From: CAZYSK01 sp964649415
GTDB lineage: Bacteria > Chloroflexota > Anaerolineae > B4-G1
Assembly: GCA_964649415.1 (NCBI GenBank)
Contig: CAZYSK010000080.1
Coordinates: 1-27,630, forward strand
Reading direction: 5' to 3'
Length of the DNA stretch: 27,630 bases
The translations under genes and the position numbers were made by a program. The notes under the pieces are model-generated. The model searched no databases and had not been told where the DNA came from. It worked only from the letters and a program-made list of their open reading frames with translations. This document shows, piece after piece, positions 6,841 to 13,783 of the stretch (the first letter of the stretch is position 1; each line of letters begins with the position of its first letter).

Positions 6841-7968
6841 ATGACAAAGGTTCTAGTGGTAGACGATAACGCGGATCTTGTGGAGACAATTCGCCAGATT
6901 CTGGAACAGCGCGGAGGCTACCAGACCATGGTCAGCACCGACGGCGTGGATGCGCTGAACAAGGCCTTGGCCGAGCCGCCTGACCTGGCGATTGTTGACG
7001 TGATGATGCCGGGTATCAGTGGCCACGAGGTCTGTCGCCGACTGCGCGCGGAGCCGGCGACGGCGTCTGTCCCGATCATCGTCCTTACGGCGCGTGGACA
7101 GCTTGTGGACCGTCAGGCCGCTCTGGACGCTGGTGCCGACGACTACATCGTCAAGCCGGTGACGATGGAGGAATTGCTGGAGCGAGTCACCCAGATGCTG
7201 GCGAGGCAGGATGCGGAGAGATCGCCAGCGGTTGCCGGGACGATTGTGCTGCTGAGTATGCGCGGCGGGGTTGGCACCACCACACTGGCGGTCAATCTGG
7301 CGGCCTCGCTCGCTCAAGCCGGGGATGGGGCGGCCTGTCTGGTGGACCTGTGCCCTTCATCGGGACACGTGGCGCTGCAGTTGGGCCTCCGGCCCGAGCC
7401 CAACTGGTCCGACTTTGTCCGCGCCGGTATTCCCGACACTGCCGCCATTGGAGCGCGCCTGTTGCGGCATGATTCTGGGTTGCATGTGCTGGCGTCACCG
7501 CTTTTCCCTGTCGTGGGGCCCGGGTTGGCGCGGCCGGTTGTGCAGACGATGCTGCGCGACTTGGAGCAGCGCTTTGCTGCGACCGTGGTGGATGCGCCGC
7601 CTGTGTTGAGTGAGGGGGCGATGGCGGCTCTGGAGGCGGCGAGCGCTGTGGGCCTGGTAGTCACCGCCGAAGCCGCTTCCATCCAGGCGGCTGTCGGCAC
7701 ACTGCGCGTGCTCAGGCCGTGGTTGGATAGGACCTGGATCATCCTCAATCAGGTCTCACCAGGGGCTCATCTATCAACAGAGGCAGTTGAGCGTACCCTT
7801 AGACGTCCGCTGCTGGGCAGCGTTCCTTTTGACACGGACCAGGCGCGAGGCCTGGCACAGGGGGAGCCGGCGGTGCTTCACAGGCCCACTTCGCCGCTGG
7901 CACGGGCTGTAGAGGAATTGGCGCAGTCACTGGCGCGGAACATGGCGGGCGCAGCGGTCGGCCAGTAG
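6841..7968 (+). CDS. response-regulator receiver fused to CpaE/TadZ-type ParA-like ATPase
   Basis: A 375-aa protein in two parts. Residues 3-120 form a receiver domain with acidic pair D8/D9, phospho-acceptor D53 in LAIVDVMMPG, and lysine K105 in DYIVKPVTM. Residues 132-370 form a MinD/ParA-like ATPase with a deviant P-loop MRGGVGTTTLAVNLA (140-154), a switch region VDLCPSSGHVALQLGL, and VVDAPPVLSEGAM as Walker B. Both usual lysines of a ParA P-loop are missing (Arg and Thr instead), which fits the CpaE/TadZ group that localises Tad/Flp pilus machinery and often has a receiver-like N-terminus. Here the receiver keeps its Asp, so real phosphorylation is likely. No other tad gene is in the window. 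It lies 7 bases after the 174-aa gene, and a secreted peptidase gene follows after 61 bases. Confidence 0.88.
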   Translation: MTKVLVVDDNADLVETIRQILEQRGGYQTMVSTDGVDALNKALAEPPDLAIVDVMMPGISGHEVCRRLRAEPATASVPIIVLTARGQLVDRQAALDAGADDYIVKPVTMEELLERVTQMLARQDAERSPAVAGTIVLLSMRGGVGTTTLAVNLAASLAQAGDGAACLVDLCPSSGHVALQLGLRPEPNWSDFVRAGIPDTAAIGARLLRHDSGLHVLASPLFPVVGPGLARPVVQTMLRDLEQRFAATVVDAPPVLSEGAMAALEAASAVGLVVTAEAASIQAAVGTLRVLRPWLDRTWIILNQVSPGAHLSTEAVERTLRRPLLGSVPFDTDQARGLAQGEPAVLHRPTSPLARAVEELAQSLARNMAGAAVGQ

Positions 7969-8029
7969 TCTTGGTCGATTGCCGGTCGCTGTGGGCGTTT
8001 GGTGGCTGCTGACTACTTGGAGGAACATT

Positions 8030-10042
8030 GTGAATCGGACATTGGCTATACTGGTTGCTGCGGCCGCCTTGTTGATGGCGGCAAGCTGTTGTTGCTGTGG
8101 TAGCTTGGATTGGAACGATTGGGATTGGGGAGAGATCCTCGAGCCCACGCTAGTGTATGAACTTGACCCCACGCCGGTGCTGGAAACCCCCACCCCCAGA
8201 CCGACACCCGTTGTCACCCGTGAGCCGGTGGGGGATGTCGGGGCGGAGACGGAGGAACTGCTGGCAACGACGGAAGTGCCCGTACGTGATTTGCACGACC
8301 TGGCGGTTCGCCTGCGTGGTCTGTCTCCTGACACGCCGCGCTTCGTGAATGCCGGCGGGTCCCCCGACTACGAGGTGGGCACTCGCCGCATCTTCAACGT
8401 CTCGAACGTGGATACGGACGAGCAGTTCGAGATTGATGCCGTCCTCGAATACCAGACGGAGCACGTGTATATGTGGGTCGAGGATGGGGCACGTTTTGAC
8501 CGGGATGATCTCGAATCTGCGGCCGACCTGTTCGAGGACCACACGTATCCCACCGACCGCGCTTTCTTCGGTTCCGAGTGGAGCCCTGGGGTGGACAACG
8601 ACCCGCACGTCAGTATTCTCCACGCGCGCAACCTGGGCGACTCCGTCGCTGGCTACTACTCCAGCGCCGATGAATTCGTTTCCCTGGTACGTGACGACTC
8701 CAACGAGATGGAGATGTTCTACATCAACATCGAGAACGTGGACATCAACGATGACTTCTACAACGGGGTGCTGGCTCACGAGTTCCAGCATATGATCCAC
8801 TGGTACAACGACCGCAACGAGGAGACGTGGTTGAACGAGGGCTTCTCTGAGCTGGCTTCCTATCTCAATGATTTCGATCCCGGAGGAGCGGATTGGATAT
8901 TCTCCATGTCGCCGGACACACAGCTCAATTCGTGGCCCGAGGGACCTGGCGCGGCCGGGGCCAACTACGGCGCCGGCTATCTGTTCACCTCCTATTTCCT
9001 CGACCGGTTCGGCCCTGAGGCCACCCAGGCATTGGTCGCCCATCCCGAGAACTCGTTCGCCAGCGTGGATGCTGTGCTGGAGGAACTGGGAGCCGGCATG
9101 TCGTACGTGGACCTGTTCGCTGACTGGATCGTCGCCAATCTGCTGGATGAGCCCGACCTGGCCGATGGACGCTATGGCTACGAGGAGATTGACCCACCGT
9201 CCTTCAACGTCGAGGTCACCTACCGCGAATCGGACTATCCCATCTCCGCAAGCGAGACCGTTCACCAGCACGGAACCGACTACATCGAGCTGCGCGGCCG
9301 AAGCCCCCTGGAGTTCCGCTTCACAGGCTCTACGCAGATTGGCTTGGTGGATGCCAGCGCGTACAGCGGACGATACGTCTGGTGGTCGAATCGGGGCGAT
9401 GATTCGGACATGATGCTCACGCGTGCCTTTGACCTATCTGGCGTTAATGATGCCACGCTGGAGTTCTGGATCTGGTACGATATTGAGGAGGATTGGGACT
9501 ACGCTTATGTGCAGGTCAGCTCCGATGGCGGAGCAACCTGGGAGATACTCGAGACCCCGTCAGGCACGCCCACTAATCCGAACGGCAACTCATTTGGCTG
9601 GGGCTATACGGGCGCGATCGGTGGTGGGGGTTCGCCGGAGTGGATCCAGGAACAGGTGGATCTCTCTCCGTATGCCGGCCAGGAGATACTCGTCCGTTTC
9701 GAGTACATCACCGACGACGCGGTCAACCGCCCTGGTTTTGTCCTGGACGATGTCGCCATTCCTGAGATCGGCTACTTCAGCGATTTCGAGGACGACGAGG
9801 ACGGTTGGGAGCCGGCTGGTTTCATCCGGCACGCGAACGTGTTGCCGCAACGCTGGCTGGTGCAGTTGATTCTCCTTGGCCCCGAGACGAGTGTGCAGCG
9901 GTTGGAGTTGGACGAGGATCAGAGCGGCGAGTGGGTCCTTCCGCTGGACCGGCGGACAGATCGGGCGATGATCACCATCTCGGGCCTGGCTCCTGTGACG
10001 ACGGAGATGGGGTCGTATAGTTACGAGATTGAGGAGCAGTAG
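8030..10042 (+). CDS. secreted zinc metallopeptidase, probable lipoprotein, with immune-inhibitor-A-like C-terminal domain
   Basis: Start is GTG 8030, with GGAGG at 8019-8023; a longer frame from 7979 has no such site. The 670-aa product starts with a hydrophobic signal segment ending LLMAASC, a plausible lipobox, then a Thr/Pro linker (LETPTPRPTPVV). The catalytic motif is HEFQH at residues 250-254, followed 16 residues later by NEGFSE (E270), the spacing of a gluzincin-type zinc peptidase. After about residue 430 come beta-rich segments such as GRYVWWSNRGDDSDMMLTR and VQVSSDGGATWEIL, which resemble the C-terminal (VEG-type) domain of M6 immune inhibitor A peptidases. M6 catalytic domains have a different zinc motif, so this is a mixed architecture. 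It would act outside the membrane on proteins. It is last in the unit, before the terminator at 10127. Confidence 0.88.
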   Translation: MNRTLAILVAAAALLMAASCCCCGSLDWNDWDWGEILEPTLVYELDPTPVLETPTPRPTPVVTREPVGDVGAETEELLATTEVPVRDLHDLAVRLRGLSPDTPRFVNAGGSPDYEVGTRRIFNVSNVDTDEQFEIDAVLEYQTEHVYMWVEDGARFDRDDLESAADLFEDHTYPTDRAFFGSEWSPGVDNDPHVSILHARNLGDSVAGYYSSADEFVSLVRDDSNEMEMFYINIENVDINDDFYNGVLAHEFQHMIHWYNDRNEETWLNEGFSELASYLNDFDPGGADWIFSMSPDTQLNSWPEGPGAAGANYGAGYLFTSYFLDRFGPEATQALVAHPENSFASVDAVLEELGAGMSYVDLFADWIVANLLDEPDLADGRYGYEEIDPPSFNVEVTYRESDYPISASETVHQHGTDYIELRGRSPLEFRFTGSTQIGLVDASAYSGRYVWWSNRGDDSDMMLTRAFDLSGVNDATLEFWIWYDIEEDWDYAYVQVSSDGGATWEILETPSGTPTNPNGNSFGWGYTGAIGGGGSPEWIQEQVDLSPYAGQEILVRFEYITDDAVNRPGFVLDDVAIPEIGYFSDFEDDEDGWEPAGFIRHANVLPQRWLVQLILLGPETSVQRLELDEDQSGEWVLPLDRRTDRAMITISGLAPVTTEMGSYSYEIEEQ

Positions 10043-10063
10043 GGGCAACGCTTGTGGTTGCCC
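10043..10063 (+). other. small hairpin right after the metallopeptidase stop codon
   Basis: GGGCAAC (10043-10049) and GTTGCCC (10057-10063) form a perfect 7-bp stem with a 7-nt loop, starting one base after the TAG. There is no T-run, so it probably protects the 3' end or is incidental. Confidence 0.4.
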
Positions 10064-10126
10064 TGCATTTGTGCCCTTGTAGTTGCCCGCAGGGTGTAGA
10101 TCGCTGGCAGGTATTCGTTCCAATGG

Positions 10127-10163
10127 GAAGCCCGTCTCGCAAGGAGACGGGCTTCTTTGGTTT
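10127..10163 (+). terminator. intrinsic terminator after the metallopeptidase gene
   Basis: GAAGCCCGTCTC (10127-10138) and GAGACGGGCTTC (10144-10155) form a perfect 12-bp stem with loop GCAAG, followed by TTTGGTTT. The T-rich tail is only on the + strand side, so it ends rightward transcription. It lies between convergent genes and may also slow leftward transcription from the 13720 gene. Confidence 0.9.
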
Positions 10164-10172
10164 GCAGTAGCT

Positions 10173-10190
10173 TGCCCCCTGATTGGGGCA
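10173..10190. other. hairpin just past the stop of the leftward peptidase gene
   Basis: TGCCCC (10173-10178) and GGGGCA (10185-10190) form a 6-bp stem with a 6-nt loop, 3 bp beyond the stop codon of the minus-strand gene. There is no T-run. It may help end or protect the leftward mRNA. Confidence 0.35.
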
Positions 10191-10192
10191 GG

Positions 10193-13100
10193 TCACGAAT
10201 GGTTTCGTGTGATCAGTGGCATGTAGAGTTCGTGGCGGGTGGGCTCGAAGAACAGGCCCTTGTTGGACGTGACCGTCACGTTGCCTGCCCCGTCCACCAC
10301 CTGGACGAAGTAGACGAAGTCGTCGGCCAGCCCTGTGAAGCTCGTCTCCCAGCGGCCCTGAGAGGGGCTGTACGCCAGGTCCCGCCCGTGCCAGTGGCTG
10401 CCATCCTCCGTGTAGACCATGAGCACCCGCTGGATGCCGGAGGGATCCTCGGCAGTGACCCAGAAATCAGCTGCGCTCTCGAGTGCTGCACTTTCCACCA
10501 GCCAGACGACGGGTGGCGCGAAGTCACCGCTGGCGGTGCCGGTGTAGTAGACCTGGAACGAGAGCTGGGTGAAGCGGCGCAGCGTGCCGCCATCCTGGTC
10601 GCCCTGGAACTGGGCGGGCACCACCGTCAGGCGTGGCTGGTCGCCGAGGCGGTTGACGGCCCAGGGGTTGGCGGGGAACCAGGATTCGGCCTGGAAGGAG
10701 GGCTCGCTGCCGGTGGTGTCGGTGACGGGGATGGAGATCAGGGGGTCGAAGGACTCGTCGGTGGCGCAGGTAGCGCCGACGAGCACCACGCCGTGGGGCG
10801 TCTGGCCGGTCTTCGTGAGCAGGTCCTGGCCGGTGAGGGGCTGGACGGGGCGGCCCGGGTTGGCCTGGACCTGGCCGTCGACGGAGTAGTAGTCGCCGGC
10901 GGCGGAGCCGGTCTCCAACTGGAAAGCGGGTGAGAGGGTGATGGACTCGGTGGCCGCGTGGGTAGCGCCGAGGGGCGGTGGGGATGGGGCGGTGGGGCCG
11001 CCGGAGACGGAGAGGCGATACATAGGCAGGCCGTAGAGCGTGGCCTCGATCATGGCCTTCTCGTCGTAGGTGCCGAAGCCGCCGCTGGGGGCGCTGCCGA
11101 GGTAGCGGTTCTTGGCCCAGCGGAGGGCTTCGCCGACAGGCGTGCCGGGGGCATCGGTGAGCTTCTGGGCGAAGAGATGCATGATGCGCTCGGTGAGGGC
11201 GACCGAGTCATCCATGCCGTAGCCGTAGCCGGAGTTGCCGAGCCACCAGGCGCCTTTCTGAGCCAGAGCCTGGGGGAAGTCGAGAGGGTGGCCGCCAGAG
11301 GCGTGGGTGTCGTGGACGCTGAGGCCGGAGTGGCAGCCCATGGAGAAGTTGAGCGTGCCGCTCATAGGGCCGGCGGCGGCGAGGTCGCCGGTGTCGAGGG
11401 TGGAGGAACCGGCGGCCGGGATGGCCTGCCAGTGGTCGAAGTGGGCGTTGACGGAGGCGATGTCGCTGGGAGAGGAGAGCCAGGCGGTCTGAAGCTGTGA
11501 GGCGGTCCAGGAGTCGTTGATGAGGGTGGTGGGGGAGAGGCCGGCGAAGATGAAGGTGTCGCGGATGGCGTCGGCGCTGTCGGTGAGGAAGTCGTAACCG
11601 CTGACGAAGGCGGAGGTGGCGGTGGCGGAGTCGTTGCGGAGGAAGGCCTGGACCATGGTCTGGATCTCGGCGGGAGACTCGACGAGGCGACCGGAGGCGA
11701 CGTCGGGGACGAAGAGCAGGCGGGCGCGCCAGTGGAGGGGGGAGAAGTCGGCGTAGAAGTCGTCGGTGGGGACGAAGCCCAGGTCGAGGGCGGCGTGGGT
11801 GGGGTTGTTGGAGTTGACGGCGGAGCGGGTGGCGTAGACGGACTCGTTGGCGATGAAGGCGTCGTCGGGGACGCGGTAGAAAGGAATCATGAGATCGTCA
11901 CCGACGATGACGATGTACTTGAGGGAGGCGGAGTGGCTGTCGAAGAAGGGGAGGACGACGTCTTGCTTGATGGCATCGGCGACGAGATTGGCGTAGAGAG
12001 GGTCGCCGGCGTTGCCGGAGTCCCAGGCACCGTAGGCGTCGGCCACGGTGGAGGTGTTCTCGATGGGTATGACGACGCCCTCGACGTCGGCGTCGTCGGC
12101 GAGGGAGCGGAGAGTGGGGATGAGGTTGGCGGTGGCGGCGGTGCCGTAGGCCTGATCCATGCGCTGCTTGTTGACCAGGATGAGGGTCTCGGGTGAGTCG
12201 CTGGCGTAGGTGCCGGTGTAGATGGAGGTGGGGGAGCCGGCGGTGTAGGTGAAGGAGGTGCTGCAGGTGGGAGCGCCGGGGAGGGGACCGGTCTGGATGG
12301 TGAGGTCATAGGGATCGAGCTCGAAGGCCCCGTTGTGGGAGAGGACGAGGGCGTAGAGGGTGCCGGTGATGGAGCGGACCTTGGTGATGGCGAGTTCATC
12401 CTGGGTGCCGGGTCGGGCGGAGACGGCGCTCATCTGGCCGACGGCACTCATCTGGCCCACAGCACTCATCTGGCCGACGGCACTCATTTGGCCGACGGCG
12501 CTCATCTGGCCCACAGCACTCATCTGGCCAACGGCGCTCATCTGGCCGCTGGCGTCGACCTCGGTGGAGTCCTGGAGGTCGCCGAGGGTGTCGGTCTCCT
12601 GGGTGGGGGAGTAGAGGTTGGTGAAGAGGATGAGGTCGTAGTCGGCGGGGAGGCTGGTCAGAGTGACGGTGACGAGGCGGGGGCTGGTGAGTTCGAGCTT
12701 GTACCAATCGAGGTCGCGCTCGTGGCCGACGTAGCTCTCGTAGGTGCCTGGGGTGACCTCGTGGGCATCCGGCCACACGTCGTTCGGCTCGTAATTGTCA
12801 ACTACGATCGTATGTTCGGATGACCATACAGGTTGCCCACCCACGTCGGCGTAGATCTTGAAGTAGACCGGCCCCGAACTGGGCAGGGTGATCGCGTCAG
12901 CATACGAGCCCACAGAACCTGACTGCGCCTCGGTGGAATAGGTGTAGTCGTTGTCGGTTCTATGGGAGACGATGTCCCAGACCACGTAGGTGGAATTGAC
13001 GCTCGTCCCATCCGAGACCTCCCACTCGATGGTCGCCGACGTGTTGCAATCACCGATGGGTGGGTAGTCGGTGACTTCTGCCTTGGGCTGGAGGATGATA

Positions 13101-13720
13101 TCCTCCGTCATTTCGTCCCATTGGCCGCTGCCACTGGGGTTGTAGTCGTAGGTGAAGAAGAACACGCGCGATCCCGACGTGATCCCTGGGATGTCTCCCA
13201 GCAGCGTGATGGTATCCCTGTCGGCGTCCACGTAGACGGTGGCGCTAGACAGGTAGCCCCACGTGCCGTCTCCCTCGTATTCCCAGACGGTTGCATCTAC
13301 CATATACTCTATGGGCCAGGTGGCGGGGGAATCTGGCTCGAAGACGAAGTACATGGCAGAGATCGAGTACTCTGCCCCTTTTCTCCGGCTCGATGTACTC
13401 CCGGTGTCCGGATTGTTGTCTACGTCCACGTACACGCCCCACTCGTACTCCAGGTAGTTCTCGGGTATCCCAACCCTGTTGAACGTCAAATGGTACGGGA
13501 CATCTCTCAAGCGGAGAACGGACTGCAACGTCTCTTCGGTCAGCGTGGTGCTCATAGAGGTGACGTCAATGTGTGCCAGTGAGACGTCGTTGGCAGGGTC
13601 CAATACGGTCTGCCCGGGCCTGGCCGCTCGCGCCTCCAGGCTGTGGACGGCTAAGGCCGTCGCCAAGAGCAGGACGGTGGCCATTCCAATGGTCAATATG
13701 CAGGGTGTTCGTCTTTTCAT
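10193..13720 (-). CDS. large secreted protein with PPC-type domain and C25/caspase-like peptidase candidate domain
   Basis: ATG 13720 is chosen because GGAG lies just upstream and a signal peptide follows (KRRT, then a hydrophobic run ending LEARA); a longer frame from 13768 adds 16 residues. The 1175-aa product shows, in order: a beta-sandwich region (about 35-215) with YEWGVYVDVDNNPDTGS; a second beta domain; a PPC-like domain beginning NYEPNDVWPDAHEVTPGTY; and seven GQMSAV hexapeptides (about residues 391-433). An alpha/beta region follows with ILVNKQRM, YIVIVGDDLMIPFYR, H760 in NAHFDHW and C796 in FSMGCHSG, the His-then-Cys layout of C25/caspase-fold peptidases. After beta-rich segments it ends ELYMPLITRNHS, a hydrophobic tail I associate with exported Chloroflexota proteins. 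The peptidase assignment is inference. It starts 63 bases after the big cyclase gene on the same strand. Confidence 0.85.
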   Translation of the reverse strand: MKRRTPCILTIGMATVLLLATALAVHSLEARAARPGQTVLDPANDVSLAHIDVTSMSTTLTEETLQSVLRLRDVPYHLTFNRVGIPENYLEYEWGVYVDVDNNPDTGSTSSRRKGAEYSISAMYFVFEPDSPATWPIEYMVDATVWEYEGDGTWGYLSSATVYVDADRDTITLLGDIPGITSGSRVFFFTYDYNPSGSGQWDEMTEDIILQPKAEVTDYPPIGDCNTSATIEWEVSDGTSVNSTYVVWDIVSHRTDNDYTYSTEAQSGSVGSYADAITLPSSGPVYFKIYADVGGQPVWSSEHTIVVDNYEPNDVWPDAHEVTPGTYESYVGHERDLDWYKLELTSPRLVTVTLTSLPADYDLILFTNLYSPTQETDTLGDLQDSTEVDASGQMSAVGQMSAVGQMSAVGQMSAVGQMSAVGQMSAVGQMSAVSARPGTQDELAITKVRSITGTLYALVLSHNGAFELDPYDLTIQTGPLPGAPTCSTSFTYTAGSPTSIYTGTYASDSPETLILVNKQRMDQAYGTAATANLIPTLRSLADDADVEGVVIPIENTSTVADAYGAWDSGNAGDPLYANLVADAIKQDVVLPFFDSHSASLKYIVIVGDDLMIPFYRVPDDAFIANESVYATRSAVNSNNPTHAALDLGFVPTDDFYADFSPLHWRARLLFVPDVASGRLVESPAEIQTMVQAFLRNDSATATSAFVSGYDFLTDSADAIRDTFIFAGLSPTTLINDSWTASQLQTAWLSSPSDIASVNAHFDHWQAIPAAGSSTLDTGDLAAAGPMSGTLNFSMGCHSGLSVHDTHASGGHPLDFPQALAQKGAWWLGNSGYGYGMDDSVALTERIMHLFAQKLTDAPGTPVGEALRWAKNRYLGSAPSGGFGTYDEKAMIEATLYGLPMYRLSVSGGPTAPSPPPLGATHAATESITLSPAFQLETGSAAGDYYSVDGQVQANPGRPVQPLTGQDLLTKTGQTPHGVVLVGATCATDESFDPLISIPVTDTTGSEPSFQAESWFPANPWAVNRLGDQPRLTVVPAQFQGDQDGGTLRRFTQLSFQVYYTGTASGDFAPPVVWLVESAALESAADFWVTAEDPSGIQRVLMVYTEDGSHWHGRDLAYSPSQGRWETSFTGLADDFVYFVQVVDGAGNVTVTSNKGLFFEPTRHELYMPLITRNHS
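12423..12548 (-). repeat. seven tandem 18-bp repeats encoding GQMSAV
   Basis: Seven uninterrupted 18-bp units fill 12423-12548. They differ at a few, mostly third-codon, positions (gcg/gca, ccg/ccc/cca, one att). On the minus strand each encodes Gly-Gln-Met-Ser-Ala-Val. Several variants recur in the order they would if blocks of units had been duplicated together. The repeat links the PPC-like region to the peptidase-like half of the secreted protein. Confidence 0.97.
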
Positions 13721-13783
13721 CGCTTCACTCCTTTCGCATGGTTCGTGCTCGCCTGAGCGCTGTCTCATCGGTCGCGCCCGCGC

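Noticed and set aside
8150..9271. 373-aa minus-strand open frame opposite the metallopeptidase gene
   Set aside because: Antisense shadow; the + strand frame has the signal peptide, HEFQH motif and ribosome binding site.
10157..10933. 258-aa + strand open frame opposite the secreted peptidase-like gene
   Set aside because: Gly/Val/Glu-rich composition typical of an antisense shadow in the G-rich strand, with no domain and no ribosome binding site.
12423..12548. Possible CRISPR array
   Set aside because: Contiguous 18-bp units with no spacers, in frame within a gene; no cas gene is in the window.
12335..12823. + strand open frame with repeated HLADGTHLAHST
   Set aside because: The repeat is only the other-strand reading of the GQMSAV-coding units; the minus-strand frame is supported by its context.
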